From Pseudomonas sp. NBRC 111124 (lineage in GTDB: Bacteria > Pseudomonadota > Gammaproteobacteria > Pseudomonadales > Pseudomonadaceae), in assembly GCF_001320245.1 (NCBI RefSeq), contig NZ_BCBA01000107.1, positions 124,001 to 188,000 on the forward strand: DNA of 64,000 nt. Reading direction: 5' to 3'. Of the stretch, positions 24,895-33,510 are shown piece after piece. The position numbers were made by a program, and so were the translations under genes. The number at the start of each line of letters is the position of its first letter. The stretch's first letter is position 1. Below the pieces are notes generated by a model, which searched no databases, was not told the origin of the DNA, and was given only the letters and a program-made list of their open reading frames with translations.

Positions 24895-25290
24895 ATGCGT
24901 CTGACTCTGCCTTCCATTGCCCTCGGCCTGCTGCTGTGCCAGGGCGCTTTCGCCGGTGACGGTACTGCCGCCATTGGCGGCGGCCTGGGTGGTGTCCTGG
25001 GCAACGTTGTCGGCCAACAAATGGGCGGCCGTACCGGCGCAGCCATCGGCGCCGGTGTCGGCGGTGCTGCCGGCAGTGCGGTAGCGGCGAAGAAAGGCAA
25101 CCGTACCGAAGCCGCCATCGGCGGTGGCTTGGGCTCGGCCGGCGGCTCGCTGCTGGGCGGCGCGGTCGGCGGCAGGACCGGCTCGACCGTCGGTGCCGGC
25201 CTGGGCGGCGCGGCCGGTGGCGCCCTGGGCAACCACCTGGGCGACAACGGTGGTAGCAGCAAGAAGCACCACCATCACCGCCGTCACTGA
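24895..25290 (+). CDS. Glycine-zipper exported protein
   Basis: Protein of 131 residues with a signal peptide ending GAFAGD (about 21). The rest consists of repeated glycine-zipper units (GxxxGxxxG): GGGLGGVLGNVVGQQMGGRTGAAIGAGVGG, then two further similar blocks, ending in a histidine-rich tail (KKHHHHRRH). This pattern resembles OmpA-like or 17-kDa surface antigen glycine zippers that insert in membranes. The internal duplication explains the repetitive DNA. It is followed by its own terminator. Confidence 0.8.
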   Translation: MRLTLPSIALGLLLCQGAFAGDGTAAIGGGLGGVLGNVVGQQMGGRTGAAIGAGVGGAAGSAVAAKKGNRTEAAIGGGLGSAGGSLLGGAVGGRTGSTVGAGLGGAAGGALGNHLGDNGGSSKKHHHHRRH

Positions 25291-25305
25291 GTGATGAACC
25301 TGAAC

Positions 25306-25329
25306 AGGGCCGCATGATGCGGCCCTTTT
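25306..25329 (+). terminator. Terminator after the glycine-zipper gene
   Basis: AGGGCCGCAT (25306-25315) and ATGCGGCCCTTTT form a GC-rich hairpin followed by four T. Confidence 0.85.
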
Positions 25330-25444
25330 CATTGGCGCCATGTGTGCAAACCCTGCAGCACATCAACACCCCCTTCACCACAAGCTGCCACACTGACTGC
25401 TACTGTCTTTCGTGCCCCCTTGAGTGAAGGAACACCCCCGCACC

Positions 25445-27274
25445 ATGAACCAGGAACTGCTCTGGGTCCTCGGCCTGCTGGCTGCCGTCGTCATCCTCTT
25501 CGTCATCAACCGCCCGCGCATGGACGTGGTCGCCTTGCTGGTAATCCTCGCCCTGCCGCTGTCGGGCATCCTCACCGTGGAACAGGCCCTGGCCGGCTTC
25601 AGCGACCCCAACGTGGTGCTGATCGCCGCCTTGTTCGTGATCGGTGAAGGGCTGGTGCGCACCGGCATTGCCTACCGCATCGGTGAATGGATGAGCGAGC
25701 GGGCCGGTAACAGCGAGGCTCGCCTGCTGGTCTTGCTGATGGTTTCTGTGGCCGGACTGGGCTCGGTGATGAGCTCGACCGGCGTGGTGGCGATCTTCAT
25801 CCCGGTGGTGCTGAGCATCGCCGCACGCTTGAAGCTGCCGCCCAGCCGGCTGATGATGCCGCTGAGCTTCGCCGGCCTGATCAGCGGCATGCTCAGCCTC
25901 GTGGCCACGCCTCCCAACGTGGTGGTGCACAGCGAACTGGTACGCCATGGCATGCCCGGCTTCAGCTTCTTCAGCTTCACCCCGTTCGGCCTGGTGGTGC
26001 TGGTGCTGGGCATCGGCTACATGCTGCTGACCCGCCACTGGCTCAATGGCGAGGTGCGCAAGGACGGCCGCGTGGAAAGCCGTCGCACGCTGCTCGACCT
26101 GGTACTCGACTACAAACTCAACGGCCGTGAACGGCGCCTGCGTATCCGCCCGCAGTCGCCGCTGATCGGCCATACCCTGGGCGAACTGGAACTGCGCACC
26201 AAACACGGCGCCAACGTGATCGGCATCGAACGCCAGCACAAGTTCACCACCCGGGTGATCACCGCCGACTCGAACACGGTGCTGCACCAGGGCGATGTGC
26301 TGCTGCTCGACCTGTTCGCCAACCGCGACGACCTGCGCACCCTGTGCCAGACCATGCAGCTGGAACCGCTGCACTTCAAGGCAGCCTATTTCATCGACCA
26401 GTCCCAGGAACTGGGCATGGCGGAGGTGTCGCTACCCCCGGGCTCGCAACTGATCGGCAAGAGCATTCTGGAGCTGGCCTTCCGCAGCCGTTACGACCTC
26501 AACGTGGTCGGCCTGCGCCGCGAGCAGGCGGCCATCGAAGAGCAATTGGTGGAAGAGAAACTGCGCCTGGGCGATACGCTGCTGGTGGTCGGCCCGTGGA
26601 AGGCCGTGCGCCAGCTGCAAAGCCAGCCAAAGGACTTCCTGGTCTTGAGCCTGCCTGCCGAAATCGATCAGGTCGCGCCGGCCCGCGCCAAAGCACCGCA
26701 TGCCTTGGTCAGCCTGGCGGTGATGGTCGGGCTGATGGTCAGCGGCGCCGTGCCCAATGTCATCGCCGCACTGATCGGCTGCCTGCTCATGGGCGCCGGG
26801 CGCTGCATCGACATGAACAGCGCCTACCGGGCCATTCACTGGCAGAGCCTGGTACTGATCGTCGGCATGCTGCCGTTCGCCCAGGCGCTGCAGAAAACCG
26901 GCGGCATCGACCTGGCCGTGGGCGGGCTGGTCAGCCTGCTGGGCGGCGCCGGTCCGCTGGCCATGCTGGCCTGCCTGTTCATCGTGACAGCAGTTATCGG
27001 CCTGTTCATATCCAACACCGCCACCGCCGTGCTGATGGCACCGGTGGCGATCAGCACGGCAACGCAACTGGGCATGTCGCCCTACCCGTTCGCCATGACC
27101 GTGGCCCTGGCGGCATCGGCGGCCTTCATGACCCCGGTGTCGTCACCGGTCAACACGCTGGTGCTCGGGCCAGGCCAGTACCGCTTCGGCGACTTCGTCA
27201 AAGTCGGCGTGCCCTTTACCTTGCTGGTGATGCTGGTCACCGTGCTGATGGTGCCGTGGTTCTTCGGTCTTTAG
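25445..27274 (+). CDS. SLC13-type permease with two TrkA-C domains
   Basis: Inner-membrane transporter of 609 residues in the ArsB/NhaD/DASS superfamily. There are about six N-terminal membrane segments, then two soluble TrkA-C (RCK_C) domains near 205-285 and 300-390 (PQSPLIGHTLGELELRTKHG; PPGSQLIGKSILELAFRSRYD), then five or more C-terminal membrane segments. The conserved hairpin motifs SSTGVVAIFIPVV and SNTATAVLMAPVA, and TPVSSPVNTLVLGPGQY, form the ion and substrate sites. This arrangement is common for sodium/anion symporters annotated as SLC13 family. The substrate (sulfate, dicarboxylate or other) is unknown. A GTG seven codons upstream is an alternative start. Confidence 0.88.
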   Translation: MNQELLWVLGLLAAVVILFVINRPRMDVVALLVILALPLSGILTVEQALAGFSDPNVVLIAALFVIGEGLVRTGIAYRIGEWMSERAGNSEARLLVLLMVSVAGLGSVMSSTGVVAIFIPVVLSIAARLKLPPSRLMMPLSFAGLISGMLSLVATPPNVVVHSELVRHGMPGFSFFSFTPFGLVVLVLGIGYMLLTRHWLNGEVRKDGRVESRRTLLDLVLDYKLNGRERRLRIRPQSPLIGHTLGELELRTKHGANVIGIERQHKFTTRVITADSNTVLHQGDVLLLDLFANRDDLRTLCQTMQLEPLHFKAAYFIDQSQELGMAEVSLPPGSQLIGKSILELAFRSRYDLNVVGLRREQAAIEEQLVEEKLRLGDTLLVVGPWKAVRQLQSQPKDFLVLSLPAEIDQVAPARAKAPHALVSLAVMVGLMVSGAVPNVIAALIGCLLMGAGRCIDMNSAYRAIHWQSLVLIVGMLPFAQALQKTGGIDLAVGGLVSLLGGAGPLAMLACLFIVTAVIGLFISNTATAVLMAPVAISTATQLGMSPYPFAMTVALAASAAFMTPVSSPVNTLVLGPGQYRFGDFVKVGVPFTLLVMLVTVLMVPWFFGL

Positions 27275-27427
27275 GCAATCTGGCAAGGAATAGAAGCTAA
27301 TTGACATTAACTTGCTCGATTACGGCAGATTGACATCAAGCACCCGGTGCCAACACACTGACGCGTCAATGCCCCAGGTGCTTATTGCCGTTGTCCTGGA
27401 TTTCGTTTCCGCTTGTCGGTCGAGCCT

Positions 27428-28831
27428 ATGGTTTTTCCAGCACAATCGCGTTTTTTGCCCTACATCGCCCTGTTCGGACTCACCTTTGCCCTGACCCTCG
27501 GCGGGATCCTGGCCAGGCCGATCGAATCCCTTTCCCTGTTCTGGCCGGTCAACGCGGTATTGGCCGGCGCCCTGCTGCGCTATCCACGGCAGGCCAACCT
27601 CCTCGGTCTTGCTCTGGTATGGCTGGCGATGGTCGCAGCCGACCTCGCCTGCGGCAGTACCTGGGCACCTGCCCTGTGGTTCAACCTGTGCAACCTTGGT
27701 GTGGTGGTGACGGTGTGGTGGTTGCTGTCGCGCCTGCCCCGCCTGCACCGGCGCATGCGTACCCCGCATGGCGTGCTCAGTGTCTTCGGCGCCTGTGCAG
27801 CGGGTGCCGTGGTGGCCGCCAGCATGGCCTGTGTGATGGCCGCGCCATGGTTCGAAAAATCATTACAGGCCACCTGGCTGGCCTGGTTCAGCGAACAGTT
27901 CTCCACCAGCGTGCTGGTGCTGCCGATTCTGCTCACCGCCCCTTCGGCCCGCGCCTTGGTACGCAGCGGCGCGCAGGCCATCCGCCTGGCGCCCTTGCTG
28001 GTATTGCTGGCATCTCTGGCGTTCAGCATCGCTTTCGGTGGGCCTGGCGCCATCGCCTTTCCAATTGCCGCGCTACTGTGGTGTGCCTGGACCTACTCGC
28101 CGTTCCTGGTGTCGTTGCTGACCCTCACCGCCGGCAGCACACTGATCGTGGCGGTCGCTCAGAACCTGATGCACTTCAGCGTGCCGCAGAGCGAACCCGG
28201 GGTCACCACCCTGATGTCGGCACGCCTGGGTATCGCCATGCTCGTCCTCGGGCCTTTGGTGGTGGCCTGCGTCAGCCAGGCCAATCGCAGCCTGCTGGCG
28301 CGCCTGGCGCGACAGGCCACCATCGACCACCTCACCGGCCTGCTAAGCCGCAGCGCCTTCACGCGCCGCGCCCATGCACTGCTCGACAGCCGGCAACAGC
28401 ATGCGTTGCCGCTGACCTTGATGATGCTCGACATCGATCATTTCAAGTTGATCAACGACCGCCATGGCCACGCAGTGGGCGACCAGGTTTTACGCCAGTT
28501 CGCCCGCACCCTGCAGGACCAGTTGCACGACGAAGAACTGCTGGCGCGCCTGGGGGGTGAAGAGTTCGTGATCGTGCTCCCGGGGCAGGCACCGGAACAG
28601 GCCAAGTTCACGGCCGAACGCCTGCGCCGCGCGGTACAGGACCTGCATACGGCCCAGGGCGATGCGCGCCTGAAGATCACCGTCAGCATTGGCCTGGCCG
28701 GCTGCGCTGCGGACGAATTCGCCCCGAGCCTGGACGAACTGCTGGCACGCGCCGATCAGGCGCTGTACCGGGCCAAGGCCCATGGCCGCAACCGCGTCGA
28801 ACAGGCCGAACCGCAGCGCCAGGTGATTTGA
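27428..28831 (+). CDS. Membrane diguanylate cyclase (MASE1-like sensor plus GGDEF)
   Basis: Predicted c-di-GMP synthase of 467 residues. Residues 1-300 form a multi-pass MASE-type membrane sensor beginning LSLFWPVNAVLAGALLRYPRQ. Residues 305-460 are a GGDEF domain with LARQATIDHLTGLLSRSAF, metal site MLDIDHFKLINDRHGH, and active-site loop RLGGEEFVIVLPG (GGEEF, catalytically competent). An RxxD-type inhibitory site is not obvious before the loop. The ATG at 27428 is preferred over a TTG five codons earlier. The product could feed the c-di-GMP receptor Alg44 encoded at 46 kb. The opposite-strand exporter gene ends 1 bp beyond its stop. Confidence 0.93.
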   Translation: MVFPAQSRFLPYIALFGLTFALTLGGILARPIESLSLFWPVNAVLAGALLRYPRQANLLGLALVWLAMVAADLACGSTWAPALWFNLCNLGVVVTVWWLLSRLPRLHRRMRTPHGVLSVFGACAAGAVVAASMACVMAAPWFEKSLQATWLAWFSEQFSTSVLVLPILLTAPSARALVRSGAQAIRLAPLLVLLASLAFSIAFGGPGAIAFPIAALLWCAWTYSPFLVSLLTLTAGSTLIVAVAQNLMHFSVPQSEPGVTTLMSARLGIAMLVLGPLVVACVSQANRSLLARLARQATIDHLTGLLSRSAFTRRAHALLDSRQQHALPLTLMMLDIDHFKLINDRHGHAVGDQVLRQFARTLQDQLHDEELLARLGGEEFVIVLPGQAPEQAKFTAERLRRAVQDLHTAQGDARLKITVSIGLAGCAADEFAPSLDELLARADQALYRAKAHGRNRVEQAEPQRQVI

Positions 28832-28832
28832 C

Positions 28833-29594
28833 TCAGCCCATCAGCAGGTCCCAGGACAGCTTGGCGATCAGTACGCACAGCAGGATCAGGAACAGCCCGC
28901 GCACAAAGCCTGCGCCCTTGCGCACCGCCAGCCAGGTCCCGGTCAGGGCACCGAGGATGTTGCAGGCGGCCATTGGCAGGGCGATGGCGTACAGCACATT
29001 GCCCGATGGCACGAAAAACACCAGCGCCGCCAGGTTGGTGGCGATGTTGACCACCTTCGCCGACGCCGAGGCATGCAGGAAGTCGAGGGCGAAGAAGCGG
29101 ATGAACAGAAAGATCAGGAAGCTGCCGGTCCCCGGCCCGAACAAACCGTCATAGAAGCCGATCGCCCCGCCGATGAGCACCGCCAGGCACTGCTCGCGGC
29201 GGCCGATCTTGGCCGGCTTGTGCAAGGTGCCGAAGTCTTTCTTGCAGAACGTGTAGATCGCCATCAGCACGATCAGCACCAGCACCGCCGGGCGCATCAC
29301 GCTGGGTGGCACCAGCGAAACCGTGGCCGCCCCCGCGAACGACATGACGAAGGCGCTGACCGCCGCCGGTACGATCAGCCCCCAGTCCAGGGTCACCTTG
29401 CGAATGAACGAGCGTGCGGCAAAGGCCGTGCCGCACACTGAAGCCAGCTTGTTGCTGCCCAGCAGCGCTGCCGGTTGCGCAGTGGGCAGCACGTTGAACA
29501 GCGCCGGGATCTGAATCAACCCGCCGCCGCCGACGGCGGCATCGATCAAGCCGGCAGCGAAAGCGAACAGGGAAAGTACGGCGATATCCATCAT
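28833..29594 (-). CDS. TSUP-family (TauE/SafE) membrane exporter
   Basis: Eight-helix inner-membrane protein of 253 residues. The N-terminal repeat FAFAAGLIDAAVGGGGLIQIPALF and the second-half repeat GGAIGFYDGLFGPGTGSFLIFLFIRFF are the paired TSUP signatures. Members move sulfite, sulfoacetate or related sulfur/carbon anions, and the substrate is not predictable here. Two adjacent ATG codons (29594 and 29591) are possible starts. It is divergently arranged with a LysR-type gene (100-bp gap), which is likely its regulator. Confidence 0.88.
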   Translation of the reverse strand: MMDIAVLSLFAFAAGLIDAAVGGGGLIQIPALFNVLPTAQPAALLGSNKLASVCGTAFAARSFIRKVTLDWGLIVPAAVSAFVMSFAGAATVSLVPPSVMRPAVLVLIVLMAIYTFCKKDFGTLHKPAKIGRREQCLAVLIGGAIGFYDGLFGPGTGSFLIFLFIRFFALDFLHASASAKVVNIATNLAALVFFVPSGNVLYAIALPMAACNILGALTGTWLAVRKGAGFVRGLFLILLCVLIAKLSWDLLMG

Positions 29595-29693
29595 GGCGCG
29601 GTTCCAGGCAGTGGAGACAAACTGCAAGGCTAATCAAAGCAGCCCACTTGTGTTGAAATGCCATATTGCGAAAACTGCAATCAGGAACCTGCC

Positions 29694-30605
29694 ATGGCGT
29701 TGAACATGCTGCGCGAAATCCAGGCCTTCGTCAGTGTTGCGCACAAGCGCAGCTTTGTCGCCGCCGCACGCGCTCTGGGCCGCTCACCCAGCGCAGTAAC
29801 GCGCGCGGTGCAAACCCTGGAAGACAACTGCGGGTGCAAGCTGCTCAACCGCAACGCCAACGCCGTGACCCTCACCGAAGCCGGTGAGCGCCTGTTGCCA
29901 CACGCAGAGCGCTTGCTGGATGTGCAACGGGACGCCACCGACGAACTGGCCGCGCTCACCGGCAGCGCGCAAGGCTGGGTGCGCTTTGCCGCGCCGCAAC
30001 TGCTCGGCGAACACGTTTTGCCCGGCGTGCTGGCCAGCTTCAGCCAGCGCCACCCGCAAGTGACCCTCGATGTGCAGTACAGCGACGCGGCCCTCGACCC
30101 GTTGCAGGGCAAGTTCGATTTCGTGATACGCGGTGCCTTTCCCCAATCCAGCGAACTGATTGGTTATCCACTGTGGCGCTACCAGCGCCATCTGTATGCC
30201 AGCCCGGCTTATGTCGCTCGCTTCGGCATGCCCGAGCGGCCCGAGCAACTGGACCGGCACGCGCTGATCCTGCATACCGCCCCGCGCATTCTCAAAGCCT
30301 GGCACTTCAGCCGCGACGGCCAGATCGCCAGCCTGCGACCGCACCCACGATTGCGCCTGGGCTCTGGCGACGCGATTTACCACAGCACCCTGGCCGGTGC
30401 CGGTATCGCGCGGCTTGCCGACTGGGTGGCAGAAGCTCAGGTGAAGGCTGGACGCCTAGTACGGGTGTGCGCGGATTACCGGCTGACCTCAAGCACCGGC
30501 CAGGACCCGCAAATGCATGCGGTGTACCCCTCCGGCGAGCTGCCCGCCCGGGTGCGTGAGTTGCTGCTGGCATTGCGCCAAGCTGGCGAAGCCGCCGCTG
30601 AATGA
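29694..30605 (+). CDS. LysR-type transcriptional regulator
   Basis: Regulator of 303 residues with an N-terminal winged helix-turn-helix (IQAFVSVAHKRSFVAAARALGRSPSAVTRAVQTLE, about 6-40) and a periplasmic-binding-like effector domain from about residue 90. The sequence resembles the CrgA-like LysR subgroup (VRFAAPQLLGEHVLPGVLASF, PRLRLGSGDAI, YPSGELPARVREL). The ATG at 29694 follows CAGGAACC. It is divergent from the TSUP exporter, so it probably controls that gene and itself from the shared 99-bp region. Confidence 0.9.
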   Translation: MALNMLREIQAFVSVAHKRSFVAAARALGRSPSAVTRAVQTLEDNCGCKLLNRNANAVTLTEAGERLLPHAERLLDVQRDATDELAALTGSAQGWVRFAAPQLLGEHVLPGVLASFSQRHPQVTLDVQYSDAALDPLQGKFDFVIRGAFPQSSELIGYPLWRYQRHLYASPAYVARFGMPERPEQLDRHALILHTAPRILKAWHFSRDGQIASLRPHPRLRLGSGDAIYHSTLAGAGIARLADWVAEAQVKAGRLVRVCADYRLTSSTGQDPQMHAVYPSGELPARVRELLLALRQAGEAAAE

Positions 30606-30730
30606 GCAGGTTGAGCGCTGTTCAAATTCTGCTCAATTTAACAGAGCCCGCAAAAATCCTGGCTTACAGCACTTTATCCACAGACCTACCCACGTTTTTT
30701 GTGGACAGATTTCCCCAAGCAATGAAGGAC

Positions 30731-30925
30731 TTATCGCACACTCAGCAGCGCGGCATTCGCCGCCTTGATCAGCTCGATCCATTCCTGCGCGCTGATCACC
30801 CCGGACTGTTCCAAAGACTCGGCACAACGCAGCGCCTGATCGTATTGCTCCTCTTCAAGTATGCCTTCGCTGAGATAACGGCTACGCCACTCCAGCATGG
30901 CTGAAGTGCCCTTCTTGCATTCCAT
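30731..30925 (-). CDS. Hypothetical 64-residue protein
   Basis: Family not recognised. It starts MECKKGTSAMLEWRSRYLSEGILEEEQYDQALRC and ends AANAALLSVR. It is predicted helical and soluble, with an acidic middle. A GGGGAG ribosome-like site lies about 11 bp before the ATG at 30923-30925. An internal ATG nine codons later (30898) also has a purine-rich leader. It lies alone between the LysR gene and the tiny membrane protein gene. Confidence 0.55.
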   Translation of the reverse strand: MECKKGTSAMLEWRSRYLSEGILEEEQYDQALRCAESLEQSGVISAQEWIELIKAANAALLSVR

Positions 30926-31134
30926 CTATGTACTGACTCCCCAAAAGCAAAAAAAACGGGTCCGTTGGATACGACCCATTATGACGCACCGGGAGACTAC
31001 ATGAGGACGCTACACTTGAGAACGACTTGCACCGATTACTCGTCCAGCGGTACAGCCGGGGGGATCTGCCAGAATCAGGCAGCAATCTGGCCCATCTAGC
31101 GGGATAGACGGGCCGGAGGGTGCGGGGAAATGAA

Positions 31135-31218
31135 TCAGCTTGGCGGAATGGTGCCGAGCAGACCGATCAGAATCGTCAACAGCAAAAAGCCACCCAGAAA
31201 CAGCGCGAGCTTGCCCAT
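31135..31218 (-). CDS. 27-residue single-span membrane peptide
   Basis: Tiny frame reading MGKLALFLGGFLLLTILIG then LLGTIPPS and stop. It has a short charged N terminus (Lys3) followed by a hydrophobic stretch long enough to span the membrane once. AGAGG lies six bases before the ATG at 31216-31218, an excellent ribosome site. Peptides of this type are often missed in annotation and many act as regulators of larger membrane complexes, but no target can be named. The next gene on the same strand is the 64-residue protein 210 bp away. Confidence 0.6.
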   Translation of the reverse strand: MGKLALFLGGFLLLTILIGLLGTIPPS

Positions 31219-31470
31219 CGGAACCTCTTCAGTGTGATAGCGGGATGAAGAGCATTGTCGGCTTCAGGCTGATACGGTTACAGATTCAGGTTCGAGGAAA
31301 AAAAGCGGATCAGATGAAGCTGAGCCGCTGTCACCAAGACGGTCGAGACAGAAAGCGCACTCAGCAGACAGAACGCGCAGCCATTTGTGCCGCGCTGCAA
31401 GTTGTAACATTGAGTTTCATCTTACCCACCGACAGTAGCCAGCCCAACGCATCCGATCGAGGCTACTTCC

Positions 31471-33384
31471 GTGTTGCAACGTCTGTTCTGCTCCGTATCC
31501 CTGCTTACCCTGGCCATTTCTGCTGCCCATGCCGCCGACGCGCTCGACACGCCGCGCCTGGCCGGCATAGACAATTTCCGTGATATCGCCGGCACCACCA
31601 GCGCCTACACCACCGCACATGATGGCGAGATGCGTGCGGGGGTGTTTTACCGTTCCAACGCCCTGACCCCGACGACGGCCGACCTCGCCATCCTCAACGG
31701 CTTGGGAATCAGCGATGTCTACGACCTGCGCACTCCCAGCGAAATCGCCAGCACGCCCGACACCCTGCCGGCCGGCGCCAGCTACTCCAACATCGACATC
31801 ATCGGCAGCACTACCTCGGGCTCGAATGTCACCAACATTTCGTTCACCAGCGCTGCCCAGGCGCGGGCGATGATGCAGGAAACCAACCGCGCCTTCGTCA
31901 GCGATGCCGGCATGCGAGGGCAGTTCAGCGTGCTGTTTAACGAACTGGCCAACGCCGACGGTGCCGCGCTGTTCCACTGCACCGCCGGCAAGGACCGCAC
32001 AGGCTGGACTGCGGCCGTGCTGCTGAGCATCGCCGGGGTCGACGATGCGACCATCATGAACAACTACCTGGCCACCAATGACTACACCGCCGCCCGCGTG
32101 GCAGCGACGCTGGCGGCCATGCCAACGAGCATGGCCGCGATCTATGCGCCGCTGCTCGGGGTCGAAGCCAGCTACCTGCAGGCGGGCCTGGATGAAGTCA
32201 CCGCAAAGTACGGGACCATGGACAATTACCTGAAAACAGGCCTTGGTCTATCCCAAGAAACCCTGTATGTGCTGCGCGGCAAGATGGTGCGCTACGGCAC
32301 ACTGCCAGGCGAAGCCGGCCTGCTGGGCAACGCCGCTGCTGGCGCCCAGTTGCTGCGGCAATTGCAGGACACCTCGTTGTCGGGTAGCTACACCGCCTAC
32401 AACTACTACCTGCAGTCGGCCATCGACGCCGGGACGCTGGGTGGGGTCGAGTCGACCGTGGGTGGCCAGGTGCATGCCGACGCAGCCAGCTACCTGCTGC
32501 GCCAGGGTGCGATGATCGACCGTGCCGCCGCGCCCTTTGCCGCTGGCAGCGATCTCAAGGTCGGCCAGTCGCGCCTGTGGAGCACCGCGCTGGCCGGCTA
32601 CCTGGGCACCGATGGTTCGTCCCACGCCGCCAGCAGCAACGAGCACAGCCAGGGCCTGATGGTCGGCATGACCCAGCGCTTCTCCGAGCAGCTCAGCGCC
32701 CATGCCGGTTTCGGCTACAGCAACGGCAATGTCGGCGGGGCCGGTGGCGAAGCGGACACCGACCTGACCTTCCTCAGCCTGGGTGCGCGCTTCGCGCCGA
32801 AGGGTCTGGAGCAAGGCCTGTTCATCGACGCCGATGCCAGCGCCGGCTGGCTCGACTACTCAAGCAAGCGCGAACTGGGTGGTGGCCTGGGCACGGCCAA
32901 GGGCGACAGCCACGGCACCCTGGCCGGCGGCAGCCTGGCACTGGGTTATCGCCTGCCCACCGGCAGCATGGTGCTGGAGCCGAGCCTGGGGCTGCGGGTC
33001 AGCCGTGTGGACCTGAACGGCTTCACCGAAAAAGGCAGCGAACTGGCCTTGCAGGTGGATGACCTGAAACAAACCCGACGCGCAGCCGTGGCCAACCTCA
33101 AGGCCTCCTTCGCGCCGGTCGCCATGGGCAGCTGGCAGCTGGTGCCTGGGGTCGAGGTGGGTTACGAGCATGCGCTGGGCGATCATCAGGTCGATAGCGA
33201 AGGCCACTTGCTGGGCCTGGATGTCGAACAGCGCGCGGCGTTCGACAACCGCGACCAGTTCATTGGCGGTGTGAACCTGATGGCCAACCTCGGGGCGCTG
33301 AGTGTAGGGGCCGATGTGGCAGCCATGGGTGGTGGGGACAGCCATGGTGTGAGTGGCAGCCTCAAGGCCAGCTATGCCTTCTGA
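31471..33384 (+). CDS. Autotransporter with tyrosine-phosphatase passenger
   Basis: Predicted type V secreted protein of 637 residues. The signal peptide ends near AAHA-AD (22). The passenger (about 25-260) is a protein tyrosine/serine phosphatase of the MptpB-like family: NFRDIAGT (35-42), FYRSNALTPTTADLA, VYDLRTPSEI, and the CX5R catalytic loop HCTAGKDRTG with Cys170 and Arg176. From about residue 365 (KVGQSRLWSTALAGYLGTDG) to the final SLKASYAF is an outer-membrane autotransporter beta-barrel with alternating strands and terminal Phe. The start is GTG at 31471. The enzyme would be displayed outside the cell or released. It stands alone, followed by REP elements. Confidence 0.88.
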   Translation: MLQRLFCSVSLLTLAISAAHAADALDTPRLAGIDNFRDIAGTTSAYTTAHDGEMRAGVFYRSNALTPTTADLAILNGLGISDVYDLRTPSEIASTPDTLPAGASYSNIDIIGSTTSGSNVTNISFTSAAQARAMMQETNRAFVSDAGMRGQFSVLFNELANADGAALFHCTAGKDRTGWTAAVLLSIAGVDDATIMNNYLATNDYTAARVAATLAAMPTSMAAIYAPLLGVEASYLQAGLDEVTAKYGTMDNYLKTGLGLSQETLYVLRGKMVRYGTLPGEAGLLGNAAAGAQLLRQLQDTSLSGSYTAYNYYLQSAIDAGTLGGVESTVGGQVHADAASYLLRQGAMIDRAAAPFAAGSDLKVGQSRLWSTALAGYLGTDGSSHAASSNEHSQGLMVGMTQRFSEQLSAHAGFGYSNGNVGGAGGEADTDLTFLSLGARFAPKGLEQGLFIDADASAGWLDYSSKRELGGGLGTAKGDSHGTLAGGSLALGYRLPTGSMVLEPSLGLRVSRVDLNGFTEKGSELALQVDDLKQTRRAAVANLKASFAPVAMGSWQLVPGVEVGYEHALGDHQVDSEGHLLGLDVEQRAAFDNRDQFIGGVNLMANLGALSVGADVAAMGGGDSHGVSGSLKASYAF

Positions 33385-33393
33385 TGCCTGAAT

Positions 33394-33510
33394 GGGGCCA
33401 CTATGTGGCCCTTCGCGGGCTCGCCCGCTCCCACAGGTATATGCGCCCCTCAAGCTTGACGCTATCCCTGTGGGAGCGGGCATGCCCGCGAAGGGCCGCA
33501 GAGCGGCCCC
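33394..33510. repeat. Inverted REP pair overlapping the 3' end of the AraC gene
   Basis: Facing REP copies: CTTCGCGGGC...GCCCGCTCCCACAGG (33411-33436) and CCCTGTGGGAGCGGGC...GCCCGCGAAGGGCC (33466-33496). They are flanked by the smaller hairpins GGGCCACTATGTGGCCC and GGGCCGCAGAGCGGCCCC. The right copy runs into the coding end of the AraC-type gene. Confidence 0.9.
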
